DNA of 64,000 nt from Arthrobacter sp. efr-133-R2A-120 (GTDB lineage: Bacteria > Actinomycetota > Actinomycetes > Actinomycetales > Micrococcaceae). Of the stretch, positions 27,589-36,735 are shown piece by piece. The translations under genes and the position numbers were made by a program. Below the pieces are notes generated by a model. That model searched no databases. It was given only the letters and a program-made list of their open reading frames with translations, and had not been told where the DNA came from. Every line of letters begins with the position of its first letter. The first letter of the stretch is position 1. The DNA lies in NCBI RefSeq assembly GCF_030209835.1, contig NZ_JARVRF010000010.1, positions 1 to 64,000 of the forward strand, read 5' to 3'.

Positions 27589-28464
27589 ATGCCAGAACTT
27601 CCCGAAGTGGCCGGGCTGACTGCCTTCCTGGGCAGGAATCTTCTCGGTGCCGAACTGACGAAGATCCAGATCGCTTCTTTTGCCGTGTTGAAGACAGCCG
27701 ATCCGCCCTACTCGGCCCTGGAGGGCCGCAAAATCGTCGGGGTGGAACGCTTCGGCAAGTTCGTCAGTCTAGACGCCGAGGGAATCCATTTCATCTTCCA
27801 CCTCGCCAAGGCCGGGTGGCTCCGCTACACGGAGCAGCCGTCGCAGAGCCAGCTCCGGATGGGCGGCAGTAATATTGCCGCGAGGCTCGGCTTCACCAAG
27901 GGCGACGGCTCAACGCACGTCGGCGTGGACCTGACGGAGGCCGGAACAAAGAAAAGCCTGGCCATATACGTGGTGCTCAGCCCCTTGGACGTTCCCGGGA
28001 TCGCGACACTCGGCCCGGACCCGCTGAGCCCTGCCTTCACGGAGGAAACCCTGGCCGGAATCCTTGCCACAAGCGCGCGCCAGATCAAGGGACTCCTACG
28101 GAGCCAAAGCGTCATCGCGGGCATCGGCAACGCCTACAGCGACGAGATCCTTCACGCCGCCAGGATTTCACCGTTCGCGATCGCCAAGTCGTTGGACAAG
28201 GACACAACCCGTGTCCTCTACGAGTCCATCGAAAGTGTCCTGGGTGCGGCCGTAGCCGTCGCCGTCGGGAAAGCCTCAAGCGAACTCAAGGACACCAAGC
28301 GGAACACCATGCGGGTCCACGGCCGGGCGGGACAGCCCTGCCCCGTGTGCGGGACCACCATCCGCGAGGTGTCCTTTGCCGACACCGCGCTGCAGTATTG
28401 CCCCGGCTGCCAGACAAACGGAAAGATCCTGGCGGACCGTAGAACCTCGCGATTCCTGAAATAG
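27589..28464 (+). CDS. Fpg/Nei-family DNA glycosylase
   Basis: 291 aa. It begins MPELPEV: P2 supplies the catalytic N-terminus after Met removal and E3 is the catalytic acid. K57 (RFGKFV) matches the conserved lysine. The H2TH region (LRSQSVIAGIGNAYSDEILHAA) and zinc finger CPVCGTT...YCPGC are present, so it should excise oxidised bases. The reading frame is open further upstream, but ATG 27589 gives the obligatory N-terminus. About 17 residues follow the last cysteine pair, longer than in canonical Fpg, so it is probably a paralogue rather than MutM itself. Confidence 0.9.
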   Translation: MPELPEVAGLTAFLGRNLLGAELTKIQIASFAVLKTADPPYSALEGRKIVGVERFGKFVSLDAEGIHFIFHLAKAGWLRYTEQPSQSQLRMGGSNIAARLGFTKGDGSTHVGVDLTEAGTKKSLAIYVVLSPLDVPGIATLGPDPLSPAFTEETLAGILATSARQIKGLLRSQSVIAGIGNAYSDEILHAARISPFAIAKSLDKDTTRVLYESIESVLGAAVAVAVGKASSELKDTKRNTMRVHGRAGQPCPVCGTTIREVSFADTALQYCPGCQTNGKILADRRTSRFLK

Positions 28465-28506
28465 CCGGGCCTGCGGCCCTAACGGCCGCGACGGCCCAGG
28501 CTATTT
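28459..28506. terminator. Hairpin between converging glycosylase and DsbA-type genes
   Basis: AAATAGCC (overlapping the glycosylase stop codon) pairs with GGCTATTT at 28499-28506, with additional GGCC pairings inside. It probably terminates both converging transcripts. Confidence 0.7.
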
Positions 28507-28516
28507 GAATTCAAGG

Positions 28517-29131
28517 CTAGTTGAATTCCGGGCTTTCCGTGCGGCTGCGCTTGAGCTCGAAGAAATGCGGGTAGCCGGCCAAGGTGACAGTGGCGTCCCA
28601 GATCCGCCCGGCTTCTTCCCCTCGGGGGATACGGGTGAGGACCGGGCCGAAGAAGGCCGTGCCGTTGACGGCGACTACCGGGGTGCCCACGTCCTGGCCT
28701 ACCAGGGAGATCCCCGATTCGTGGCTGGCACGCAGCTGGACATCGTATTCCTCGGAATCAGCGAAGCGGGCCAACTCGGCCGGCAGTCCGGTTTCCGCCA
28801 GTGCCTTGGAGATGACCTCGGCGAAATCCTTGATGCCTTCGTGGTGGATGAGGGAACCCATCGCGTCGTATAGCGGCTTGATGTACTCGTTTCCGTGCAG
28901 CTCGCTGGCGGCGATGATGACACGGACAGGTCCCCAGCCCTGCTTCATCTTCTCGGTGTATTCGGCAGGCAGTTCGCGGCCTTCGTTGAGGACCGAGAGA
29001 CTCATGACGTTCCAGTTGGTCTCGATGCCGCGGACGTCTTCCACTTCACCGATCCAGCGGGATGTCACCCAGGCAAATGGGCACATGGGATCGAACCAGA
29101 AATCGACCTTGTTGGCGGTCTGCTCGGGCAC
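28517..29131 (-). CDS. DsbA-family protein, mycothiol-dependent nitroreductase (Rv2466c)-like
   Basis: 204 aa thioredoxin-fold protein with the helical insertion of the DsbA/FrnE type. VDFWFDPMCPFAWVTSRW, VMSLSVLNEGRELP and GPVLTRIPRGEEAGRIWDA match the actinobacterial Rv2466c family. Its best-studied member reduces nitro compounds with mycothiol using a CPWC pair. Here the site reads C17-P-F-A20: the nucleophilic cysteine is kept and the second cysteine is alanine. It may therefore work by a monothiol mechanism. No signal peptide, so cytoplasmic. Confidence 0.85.
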   Translation of the reverse strand: MPEQTANKVDFWFDPMCPFAWVTSRWIGEVEDVRGIETNWNVMSLSVLNEGRELPAEYTEKMKQGWGPVRVIIAASELHGNEYIKPLYDAMGSLIHHEGIKDFAEVISKALAETGLPAELARFADSEEYDVQLRASHESGISLVGQDVGTPVVAVNGTAFFGPVLTRIPRGEEAGRIWDATVTLAGYPHFFELKRSRTESPEFN

Positions 29132-29211
29132 AGGGAACTCCTTCGATAGGCGTAAGGGGCGCGGGTAGGCGGACGAAAACGGTGTCCGGCACCAATCATG
29201 CCAACCTCTGG

Positions 29212-30498
29212 CTAGGCGGACTTATTCCGACGCTTCGCAATGACCTCGTGCGCGATCATGGTGGGCTGGCCCTTCTTGTTCACGGCATCGGCAGTGATGA
29301 CGACGCTGGCGATGTCATCCCTGCTGGGCAGGTCGAACATGACCGGCAGCAGCACTTCCTCCATGATGGCACGCAGGCCGCGGGCTCCGGTGCCACGTTC
29401 AAGGGCTTGGTCCGCGATCGAGTCCAGGGCGTCGTCGTCGAACAAAAGCTCCACGCCGTCCAGCTGGAACATCTTCTGGTACTGCTTGATCAGGGCGTTC
29501 TTGGGCTTGGAGAGAATCTGGATGAGCGCGGAACGGTCAAGGTTGGACACAGTGGTGATCACTGGCAGGCGCCCGATGAATTCGGGAATCAGCCCGAACT
29601 TGAGCAGATCCTCCGGCATCACCTCGCCGTAGCTGTCCGCGTTGTCCTTGACCTCGTTGAGCGGGGACCCGAAGCCAATGCCCTTCCGTCCGGACCGCGA
29701 TCCAATGATGTCCTCGAGCCCGGCGAAAGCACCGGCCACAATGAACAGCACGTTAGTGGTGTCGATCTGGATGAATTCCTGATGCGGGTGTTTACGTCCG
29801 CCCTGCGGCGGAACCGAGGCCACTGTGCCCTCAAGGATCTTCAGGAGCGCCTGCTGCACGCCTTCGCCGGACACGTCGCGCGTGATGGACGGGTTCTCGC
29901 TCTTGCGCGAAATCTTGTCGATCTCGTCGATGTAGATGATGCCTTGTTCGGCCTTCTTGACGTCGTAGTCTGCGGCCTGGATGAGCTTCAACAGGATGTT
30001 TTCGACATCTTCGCCGACGTACCCGGCCTCAGTCAGGGCCGTGGCGTCAGCGACGGCGAAGGGTACGTTCAAGCGGCGGGCCAGGGTTTGAGCCAGGTAG
30101 GTCTTACCGCAGCCGGTGGGGCCAATCAGCAGGATGTTGGATTTGGCGATCTCCACGTCTTCGTGGTGTCCGCCTTCGCCAAGGCCGGTCTTCGGTGCGT
30201 GGCCGGCCTGGATGCGCTTGTAGTGGTTGTACACCGCGACGGCGAGGGAGCGTTTCGCGGGCTCCTGGCCAATGACGTACTCCTGGAGGAAATCGAAGAT
30301 CTCCCGCGGCTTGGGCAACTCGAAGCTGCCAAGATCCGATACTTCCGCGAGCTCCTCTTCGATGATCTCGTTGCAGAGCTCGATGCACTCGTCGCAGATG
30401 TACACGCCGGGCCCGGCAATCAGCTTCCGAACCTGCTTCTGGCTCTTTCCGCAGAAAGAACACTTCAGCAGATCCGTGCTCTCGCCAATCCGAGCCAT
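29212..30498 (-). CDS. clpX: ATP-dependent Clp protease ATP-binding subunit ClpX
   Basis: 428 aa AAA+ unfoldase. The N-terminal zinc-binding domain has C13, C16, C35 and C38. The AAA domain has Walker A GPTGCGKT, Walker [10 protein letters not shown] and the pore loop GYVGED. ClpX feeds substrates to ClpP. I chose ATG 30498 (MARIGES) because AAGGGA sits seven bases upstream and the family N-terminus matches. It follows clpP2 by 184 bases. Confidence 0.97.
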   Translation of the reverse strand: MARIGESTDLLKCSFCGKSQKQVRKLIAGPGVYICDECIELCNEIIEEELAEVSDLGSFELPKPREIFDFLQEYVIGQEPAKRSLAVAVYNHYKRIQAGHAPKTGLGEGGHHEDVEIAKSNILLIGPTGCGKTYLAQTLARRLNVPFAVADATALTEAGYVGEDVENILLKLIQAADYDVKKAEQGIIYIDEIDKISRKSENPSITRDVSGEGVQQALLKILEGTVASVPPQGGRKHPHQEFIQIDTTNVLFIVAGAFAGLEDIIGSRSGRKGIGFGSPLNEVKDNADSYGEVMPEDLLKFGLIPEFIGRLPVITTVSNLDRSALIQILSKPKNALIKQYQKMFQLDGVELLFDDDALDSIADQALERGTGARGLRAIMEEVLLPVMFDLPSRDDIASVVITADAVNKKGQPTMIAHEVIAKRRNKSA

Positions 30499-30682
30499 GT
30501 GGGAATCCCTTCGTTTCATGCGGGTGGTGCAGCCCCGTACCTATCTGCCAAGATCGGAAGATCGCAGCGGGGGCGCCACCATGACAACTTCCACTGTAGG
30601 ACACAATGGGCTGCTTGGGTTGAAACAGAACGCCGATGCGGTCCATATTTCCTGAACCGCACCGGCGTCGAGTTTTGGCCAG

Positions 30683-31342
30683 TTACCTTGCGATCGCCTG
30701 GGGCTTGATCTTGCGGGAATCGAGCACCTGGTCGATCAATCCATAGTCCATCGCCTCGGCGGCGGTGAGGATCTTGTCGCGCTCGATGTCATTGTTGACC
30801 TGCTCCGAGGTACGGCCCGAGTGGTGGGCAAGCGTGTCCTCGAGCCACGTGCGCATGCGCATGACTTCAGCAGCCTGGATCTCAAGGTCCGAGGCCTGTC
30901 CGCCCTGGCCGCCGGAGAGCGCCGGCTGGTGGATCAGGACGCGGGCGTTCGGCAATGCGAGGCGCTTGCCGGGAGTGCCGGCGGCGAGCAGCACGGCTGC
31001 GGCGCTTGCGGCCTGGCCCAGGCAAACGGTCTGGATCTCAGGGCGGATGTACTGCATGGTGTCGTAAATAGCCGTCATGGCCGTGAACGAACCGCCCGGG
31101 GAGTTGATGTACAACGTGATGTCGCGGTCCGGGTCCGTGGACTCGAGCACCAGCAGCTGGGCCATGATGTCGTCTGCGGAAGCGTCGTCAACCTGCACAC
31201 CGAGGAAGATGATGCGGTCCTCGAAGAGCTTCGTGTACGGGTCCTGGCGCTTGAAGCCGTAGGGCGTGCGCTCCTCGAATTGCGGGAGTACGTAGCGGCT
31301 GGACGGGAGATTACCGGCAGACCATCCAAAGTTGTAGTTCAT
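30683..31342 (-). CDS. clpP2: ATP-dependent Clp protease proteolytic subunit 2
   Basis: 219 aa serine protease with S113 ([11 protein letters not shown]) and H138 (LIHQP). The N-terminus, [26 protein letters not shown], is the ClpP2-type of actinobacteria. In Mycobacterium ClpP1 and ClpP2 form a mixed tetradecamer that docks ClpX or ClpC1 through the ClpP2 face. It follows clpP1 by 37 bases. Confidence 0.96.
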   Translation of the reverse strand: MNYNFGWSAGNLPSSRYVLPQFEERTPYGFKRQDPYTKLFEDRIIFLGVQVDDASADDIMAQLLVLESTDPDRDITLYINSPGGSFTAMTAIYDTMQYIRPEIQTVCLGQAASAAAVLLAAGTPGKRLALPNARVLIHQPALSGGQGGQASDLEIQAAEVMRMRTWLEDTLAHHSGRTSEQVNNDIERDKILTAAEAMDYGLIDQVLDSRKIKPQAIAR

Positions 31343-31379
31343 TTTATTGCTCCTGATCTGAATGTTTCTTGGTGCCGGT

Positions 31380-32036
31380 TTACTTCTCGGAGTTCGAGGA
31401 GGCCTCGGAATTCGAGGAATTGGCCGTACCGCCGCCGCCGGCGACCGATCCCGCGTGGGCAGAGATCTTGTCGAAGAAGCCGTAGGCGAGGGCCTCGGTG
31501 GCCGTGAACCACTTGTCGCGGTCGTTGTCCTTGAGGATGGTCTCCACGGTCTGTCCGGTCTGTTCGGCTGTCAGCTCGGCCATGACCTTCTTCATGTGAA
31601 GGATCAGCTCCGCCTGGATCTTGATATCCGACGCCGTGCCACCGATGCCGCCGGAGGGCTGGTGCATCAGGATGCGGGCGTTGGGCGTGGCGTAGCGCTT
31701 GCCCTTGGTGCCCGAGGAAAGGAGGAACTGACCCATGGAGGCCGCCAGCCCGGTGGCAACGGTCACGACGTCGTTCGGGATGAACTGCATCGTGTCGTAA
31801 ATGGCCATGCCGGCGGTCACGGAGCCGCCAGGAGAGTTGATGTACAGGTAGATGTCCTTCTCCGGGTCTTCAGCGGAGAGGAGGAGGAGCTGGGAGCAGA
31901 TCGCATTGGCGTTTTCATCACGGACTTCGGATCCGAGCCAGATGATGCGCTCTTTCAGCAGGCGGTTGTAGATGTAGTTGTCCTGGGCCGCTGGATCGAC
32001 GGTTGCCATCCTGGGCGCCTCTGCGTGCTGTGACAT
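31380..32036 (-). CDS. clpP1: ATP-dependent Clp protease proteolytic subunit 1
   Basis: 218 aa with catalytic S100 ([11 protein letters not shown]) and H125 (ILMHQP) and the handle region. The C-terminus is a Gly/Ser/Asn-rich tail. As first gene of clpP1-clpP2(-clpX) it is the target of the ClgR-type box about 110 bases upstream. The second protease subunit lies directly downstream, which is the standard actinobacterial pair. Confidence 0.96.
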   Translation of the reverse strand: MSQHAEAPRMATVDPAAQDNYIYNRLLKERIIWLGSEVRDENANAICSQLLLLSAEDPEKDIYLYINSPGGSVTAGMAIYDTMQFIPNDVVTVATGLAASMGQFLLSSGTKGKRYATPNARILMHQPSGGIGGTASDIKIQAELILHMKKVMAELTAEQTGQTVETILKDNDRDKWFTATEALAYGFFDKISAHAGSVAGGGGTANSSNSEASSNSEK

Positions 32037-32146
32037 TAGTACTTACCTCTCGCTGGTGACAGGGCCATTGCTGAACTTGCCATCCCTGATCTTCACTACT
32101 TGGACACTAACCGTTTTCCACGGCGATTTGTTCTCCCAAATCGCAC

Positions 32147-32164
32147 TGTTCGCTGACGGCGCAC
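32147..32164. promoter_or_regulatory. ClgR-type box upstream of clpP1-clpP2
   Basis: CGCTGACGGCG (32151-32161) matches the CGC-Y-N-A-N-R-GCG core reported for ClgR sites in actinobacteria, and the 5' flank TGTT also fits the published flanking preference. ClgR activates clpP genes in Corynebacterium, Streptomyces and Mycobacterium. The location, about 110 bases before clpP1, is right for that role. The clgR gene itself is not in the window. Confidence 0.6.
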
Positions 32165-32209
32165 GATTGCGGAAGGGGTCGCTTTCCGCGCTCCCCGGGC
32201 TTAAACCAA

Positions 32210-32240
32210 GCCGCCCCCGGATCAAGGATCCGGGGGCGGC
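32210..32240 (-). terminator. Terminator after trigger factor gene
   Basis: A 14-bp perfect GC-rich stem with arms 32210-32223 and 32227-32240 and a 3-base loop, 12 bases after the tig stop. Followed on the minus strand by CTTGGTTT. Confidence 0.8.
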
Positions 32241-32251
32241 GAGAGTTGAAA

Positions 32252-33619
32252 CTAGAACTTCACTGCAGCGGGGTCGTCGCTCGGAACAACAGCTGCTTCT
32301 TCGGCTTCCTCGACGGAGGCCTCTTCACCAGCGGGGCGCACGAAGTCGCTGAGGTCCACCTTGTTGCCTTCGGAGTCGACAACCTCGGCCTGGCCGAGGA
32401 CAACTGCGAGGGCCTTACGGCGACGCACCTCGGAAACCATCATGGGAACCTGGCCGCTCTGATCGATGATCTGGGCGAACTGGTTCGGGTCCATGCCGTA
32501 CTGGCTTGCCGTGCTGACGATGTAGTCGATCAGCTCGTTCTGGCTGACGCTCACTTCTTCCTTGTCGGCAATGGCGTCAAGGATGATTTCGTTCTGGAAG
32601 GCGCGGGCCGTGTTGGCCTTGACCTCGGCGCGGTGCTCCTCGGTGTCGTGCTCGCCTTCACCGTGGGCGTTCTCCGGGTTGAAGTGTGCTTCGAGCTGCT
32701 CTTCAACGACAGAGTCCGGAACCGGAACCTCGATGAGCTCGACGAGCTTGTCCAGGACCTTGTCGCGGGCTTCGACACCCTGGCCGACGACCTTGGACTC
32801 GGCGGCCTGCTTGGCAAGGTCTTCACGCAGTTCGGCAAGGGTGTCGAACTCCGATGCCAACTGGGCGAAGTCGTCGTTGGCCTCGGGAAGCTCGCGCTCC
32901 TTGACGGTCTTGACGACAACCTTGACCTGGGCTGCCTCGCCGGCGTGCTCGCCGCCAACCAGAGTCGTGTCGAAGATTGCTTCTTCTTCGGCCGAAAGGC
33001 CGGTGACTGCCTCGTCGAGGCCCTCAAGCATGGTGCCTGCGCCAACCTGGTAGGACAGGCCCGTGGCGGAGTCGATCTCGGCACCGTCGATGGTGGCGGT
33101 GATGTCGATGGTCAGGAAGTCACCATCGGCGGCCGGGCGGTCAACGGACTTCAGCGTGCCGAAGCGGCCGCGGAGCTCATCCAGGGCCTTGTCGACGTCG
33201 GCGTCGGAGGAATCCGCTGCGGCAACCTCGACCTTGATGCCGGCGTAGTCGGGCAGCTCAACCTCGGGACGGACGTCGATCTCGACCTGGAACTTCAGTT
33301 CACCGTCGGTCGAGGACGGGTCCGGAACCTCGGTGATCTCAACTTCGGGGCGGCTCAGCGGGCGGAGGCCGGCTTCCTGGACGGCAGCCTGGTACCAGCC
33401 GTTGAGGCCATCGTTGATGGCGGTCTCCAAGACGTAGCCACGGCCAACGCGCTGGTCAACCAGCTTGGAGGGAACCTTGCCCTTGCGGAACCCGGGAACC
33501 TGGATCTGCGAAGCAACGGTCTTGTAAGCGGCATCGATGCTCGGCTTCAGTTCCTCAAAGGGAACCTCAACGTTGAGCTTGACCCGCGTGGCGGTGAGGT
33601 TCTCGACAGCGCTCTTCAC
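32252..33619 (-). CDS. tig: Trigger factor, ribosome-associated chaperone and peptidyl-prolyl isomerase
   Basis: 455 aa. The N-terminal ribosome-binding domain includes the signature [17 protein letters not shown]. The FKBP-type domain (about 160-245) follows, then the C-terminal chaperone arms ([28 protein letters not shown]). The final about 40 residues are acidic. It precedes the clpP1-clpP2-clpX block, the usual bacterial order. Confidence 0.97.
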   Translation of the reverse strand: MKSAVENLTATRVKLNVEVPFEELKPSIDAAYKTVASQIQVPGFRKGKVPSKLVDQRVGRGYVLETAINDGLNGWYQAAVQEAGLRPLSRPEVEITEVPDPSSTDGELKFQVEIDVRPEVELPDYAGIKVEVAAADSSDADVDKALDELRGRFGTLKSVDRPAADGDFLTIDITATIDGAEIDSATGLSYQVGAGTMLEGLDEAVTGLSAEEEAIFDTTLVGGEHAGEAAQVKVVVKTVKERELPEANDDFAQLASEFDTLAELREDLAKQAAESKVVGQGVEARDKVLDKLVELIEVPVPDSVVEEQLEAHFNPENAHGEGEHDTEEHRAEVKANTARAFQNEIILDAIADKEEVSVSQNELIDYIVSTASQYGMDPNQFAQIIDQSGQVPMMVSEVRRRKALAVVLGQAEVVDSEGNKVDLSDFVRPAGEEASVEEAEEAAVVPSDDPAAVKF

Positions 33620-33687
33620 AGTCTAAGTACTCCTGGTTTTGTGGGATGGGGTTCTGCCGCGTCCCGGATCGGGACAGGCACACAGAG

Positions 33688-33762
33688 TCGGGGTGACAGG
33701 ATTTGAACCTGCGACTTCCTGCTCCCAAAGCAGGCGCTCTAGCCAAGCTGAGCTACACCCCG
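33688..33762 (-). tRNA. tRNA-Pro (anticodon TGG)
   Basis: Minus-strand cloverleaf: acceptor CGGGGTG/CACCCCG, anticodon stem CCTGC/GCAGG with loop TTTGGGA (anticodon TGG), T-loop TTCAAAT. Discriminator A; CCA is not encoded. Confidence 0.95.
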
Positions 33763-33916
33763 TGAATGCACAGGACAGTCTACGGGCATCTCGGCGGAGA
33801 ATGCACATTTGACACTTGGCCCCTGAATTAGGTTTAGTTATATCCGGCTTCAACAGCCACCGGAAAGATGTGCGGAACACTTTGTGATGTCCATAGAGAT
33901 CCATGCAGTCTTGCCC

Positions 33917-33990
33917 GGGGACGTAGCTTAATGGTAAAGCCTCAGTCTTCCAAACTGATTACGCGGGTTCGATTCCCGTCGTCCCCTCCA
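33917..33990 (+). tRNA. tRNA-Gly (anticodon TCC), CCA encoded
   Basis: Acceptor GGGGACG/CGTCCCC, anticodon stem TCAGT/ACTGA with loop CTTCCAA (anticodon TCC), T-loop TTCGATT, discriminator T followed by CCA. Divergent from tRNA-Pro; the 154-base gap between them contains a TTGACA (33809-33814) that may serve this tRNA. Confidence 0.95.
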
Positions 33991-33991
33991 G

Positions 33992-34026
33992 GAACGAAGG
34001 GCCCCTCGGCGAGGGGCCCTTCGTTC
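33992..34026. terminator. Bidirectional terminator after tRNA-Gly
   Basis: 16-bp perfect stem (33992-34007 with 34011-34026) one base after the tRNA CCA, followed by TTTCC. It also lies about 50 bases beyond the converging nei gene. Confidence 0.9.
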
Positions 34027-34029
34027 TTT

Positions 34030-34077
34030 CCTGGTGTTTGCGCCCGCCCGCGCCTGGTGTTTGCGCGCGCCTGGCGT
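34030..34077. repeat. Short direct repeats downstream of nei
   Basis: CCTGGTGTTTGCGC occurs at about 34030 and 34052 with a partial third copy (CCTGGCGT) at about 34070, ending at the nei stop codon. Noncoding, no function assigned. Confidence 0.45.
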
Positions 34078-34979
34078 CAGTTCTGGCAGCCGGGGCACCA
34101 ATAGAGTTTGCGCGCACCAATCTCTGCCATCCCCACCGCCTCTCCGCATCGCCGGCACGGCTGTCCCTGCCGCTTGTAGACAAAGTGCGCGTCGCCGTCG
34201 AGCGCTTCCGCGTTCCCGCCGCTCCACAAAGCCGAAGGGGTCGTAACAATCCGCCCGTCACGGACACCGTCGGACATAGCCGCCACTGTGTCATCCCACA
34301 GACGTCCGCCGGTTTCGGCGTTCAGCGAGCTGCCGGGAGTCCAAGGATCAACGCCCTGGCGGAAGAGCACCTCCGCACGGTAAATGTTGCCGATACCGGC
34401 CACGATCGACTGGTCCATGAGGAGGAGCCCGACGGCGGTCTTGCGGCGCAGCAAGCGGCGGATGAACTCCTCGCGGTCGCCAGGGCGATTGTGCAGCGGA
34501 TCGGGACCTAAGCGTGCCAGGACAGCCGCGGCCTCTGCCTCGGTGATTGCCGCGCACGTCGTGGCGCCCCTCAGGTCCGCCCAGCCGTTCTCAGAAACGA
34601 GTCGCACTCGGACGGCGCCCACCGGCTCGGGCGGACCCGCATAGCTGCTTCCGGGGCTCCCTGCGCCCGCATCATGTGAGAAGGTCTCGCGTTCGCCGAT
34701 CCGCCGCGGCGCCCCGATGCTCGAGGCCCCGCGGAAGGATTCATCGCCACCGAAATTCCACGCACCGTAGAGACCCAGATGGACATGCAGGAGCATCCCG
34801 TGGTCAAAACGGAGGAAGAGCTGCTTGCCGTGCGCCGTCGCTTCAAGCAGCTCGTGGCGGTTCAATAGCGCCGCACCTGCGGTGAAACGGCCTTGGGGGC
34901 TGGAGAGCTCCAGCATTCGGCCGGCAAAAACATCCTGGAACTGGCGTGCCAGGCGATGGATGGAATGCCCTTCAGGCAT
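34077..34979 (-). CDS. nei: Endonuclease VIII-like (Nei) DNA glycosylase
   Basis: 300 aa. It begins MPEGHSIHRLARQF, with P2, E3 and K52 as expected for Nei/Fpg catalysis. The H2TH region (LLLMDQSIVAGIGNIYRAEVLF) and C-terminal zinc finger (CRRCGEAVG...YWCPGCQN) are intact. The MPEGH start distinguishes it from the MPELPEV protein at 27.6 kb and points to the Nei branch for oxidised pyrimidines. A Gly/Pro/Ser-rich insert lies at about 85-118. Its ATG overlaps the rpiB stop by one base (TAATG). Confidence 0.93.
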   Translation of the reverse strand: MPEGHSIHRLARQFQDVFAGRMLELSSPQGRFTAGAALLNRHELLEATAHGKQLFLRFDHGMLLHVHLGLYGAWNFGGDESFRGASSIGAPRRIGERETFSHDAGAGSPGSSYAGPPEPVGAVRVRLVSENGWADLRGATTCAAITEAEAAAVLARLGPDPLHNRPGDREEFIRRLLRRKTAVGLLLMDQSIVAGIGNIYRAEVLFRQGVDPWTPGSSLNAETGGRLWDDTVAAMSDGVRDGRIVTTPSALWSGGNAEALDGDAHFVYKRQGQPCRRCGEAVGMAEIGARKLYWCPGCQN

Positions 34980-35461
34980 TAGGCAACGATTTCGCCGGTG
35001 TTCTCGTAAGTGGCGATTTTTCCGATGCGGCGCACGTGGCGTTCGTCGTTGCTGAACGGTTCTTCCAGGAAAGCCTCGATCAGTTCTGTGGCTTCCTCAA
35101 CGGTGTGCTGGCGGCCGCCGACGGCGACCACGTTGGCGTCGTTGTGCTCTCGGGCCAGTTTCGCAGTGGAGAGGTTCCAGGCGAGCGCGGCCCGGACACC
35201 CTTGACCTTGTTCGCGGCAATTTGTTCGCCGTTGCCCGATCCGCCCAGGACGATGCCCAATGCGTGAACGCCGGCCTCTTGGTCGGCGACCACGGCAGCG
35301 GCAGCATTGATGCAGAACGACGGGTAGTCATCAAGGGCGTCGTACTCCTTGGGGCCGTGGTCAACGACGTCGTAGCCCTTGGCCGTGAGGTGGCTTACGA
35401 GGTGGGCGCTGAGCTCCATGCCGGCGTGGTCCGTGGCAATGTGGACGCGGGGTGTGGTCAC
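34979..35461 (-). CDS. rpiB: Ribose-5-phosphate isomerase B
   Basis: 160 aa LacA/RpiB-family enzyme of the pentose phosphate pathway. RVHIATDHAGMELSAHLV is at the start, and the active-site loop reads LGGSGNGEQIAANKV. The loop lacks the cysteine of E. coli RpiB and instead has a glutamate, as in the Mycobacterium tuberculosis enzyme, where Glu is the base. GTG 35461 is chosen because the domain begins there; the ribosome site is weak. It is coupled to nei. Confidence 0.95.
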   Translation of the reverse strand: MTTPRVHIATDHAGMELSAHLVSHLTAKGYDVVDHGPKEYDALDDYPSFCINAAAAVVADQEAGVHALGIVLGGSGNGEQIAANKVKGVRAALAWNLSTAKLAREHNDANVVAVGGRQHTVEEATELIEAFLEEPFSNDERHVRRIGKIATYENTGEIVA

Positions 35462-35597
35462 AGGAAGTCCATTCAGTCTGGCGCGCGAACGCGGCAAAGC
35501 CGGGCGCGGCGGTGAGGGATGCGGTTCCTAGGTTACTAGGACCGGACCCTGGCTCACCTCTTAAGACGAAGCCCCCGCGCCGGATACCTTCCGGCGC

Positions 35598-36599
35598 TCA
35601 ACTGGCCGGAGGCTGTTCACCTCGCTGGGCACGCGCCGCGACGCGGTTCAGGATTCCCGCGAGCCGGTCCGCCGTGGCCGAGGTCCCGGCGCTGAACGCC
35701 ACCCTGCGGCCGCTGACCTGACGGACGACGACGGCGGGACCGCTGCTCACGAGCATGGCCGTGGCTCCTCCGTGGTGCCGGAGTCCCCAGCCGCCAAAGT
35801 CGGCCGCCCTGACTTCCTGCGCGGCCGCGCCTGCGATATCAACGGCCGGCACCCTGAGGACCCGCAGAACGCCCGCGACAAAGACCTGCACCCCTCCCCT
35901 GTCCGCCCGGACGCGGACGAACAGGAAACACGCTCCGATGACGGCGACCATTGCCAACAATGCGCCCAACCACGGGAGCGCAATCGCGATCAACATGGCG
36001 GGGAACAAAGTGGCCACGCAAATCATCACGAACACCGAACTCCGCGCATGGACCCACAGCAACATGGAATCCTCCGCCAGGCCGGGGTCTTCCGTCCGGA
36101 TTCGTTCGGCCTCGAGGGCGGCGTCGTCCTCAGGTGTCCAATGCGGGTCAGGCTTGAAAGCCATCATCATGACGACGCCCAGGGGCAACGCCGCACCCGC
36201 TCCCAACGCGAGGACCGTGGCATCAACGTGCGAGCTGCGGGCGTCGGCGAGGCCCGTTTGCCCCACGAGCCCGGCGGCAAGTACAGCGGTGATGAAGAGG
36301 GTCACCATGAGGCCCATGCCCATCATGACCCTGCGCATAATCACGGGCCGGGCAAGGGGAACCGCCTGGATGAACACCAGCCAGCCAGCCACGATCAGAA
36401 ACCCTCCTCCGCCGAGAACGTAGGCGAGGAACGGCGCAAAGCTGACTCCGCCGTCGGCGTTCCAAGCGATGGCGACAGGATCCGGAAGGTTTTTGCGCAA
36501 CATGAGTGCGCATACGCCAAATGCGCCAGCCAGCAGCAGCGGAAATGCCACCGCAAAGCGGAGTGCCCGGAGGTCCAACGAGTCGCGCATCTTTCCCAT
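35598..36599 (-). CDS. DUF1648-like multi-pass membrane protein
   Basis: 333 aa. Hydrophobic segments near 12-33, 54-76, 95-116, 128-148 and two between 185 and 230 suggest about six helices, followed by a soluble C-terminal half of about 100 residues. The first loop (LRKNLPDPVAIAWNADGGVSF) resembles the DUF1648 signature. The function is unknown. Start: ATG 36599 or the ATG three codons later. Confidence 0.75.
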   Translation of the reverse strand: MGKMRDSLDLRALRFAVAFPLLLAGAFGVCALMLRKNLPDPVAIAWNADGGVSFAPFLAYVLGGGGFLIVAGWLVFIQAVPLARPVIMRRVMMGMGLMVTLFITAVLAAGLVGQTGLADARSSHVDATVLALGAGAALPLGVVMMMAFKPDPHWTPEDDAALEAERIRTEDPGLAEDSMLLWVHARSSVFVMICVATLFPAMLIAIALPWLGALLAMVAVIGACFLFVRVRADRGGVQVFVAGVLRVLRVPAVDIAGAAAQEVRAADFGGWGLRHHGGATAMLVSSGPAVVVRQVSGRRVAFSAGTSATADRLAGILNRVAARAQRGEQPPAS

Positions 36600-36735
36600 A
36601 TTCCAACGCTACCCCGCGCCGACGACACTGTGATCGAGCTTCCTTGCCAAGCCGGGATCAAGTGAAAGAATGACTTCACAGCGCCGGCGCTGGCTGAAAC
36701 CAACCGGCTTCTCGAAACCCTCTTGGAGGCAAACC

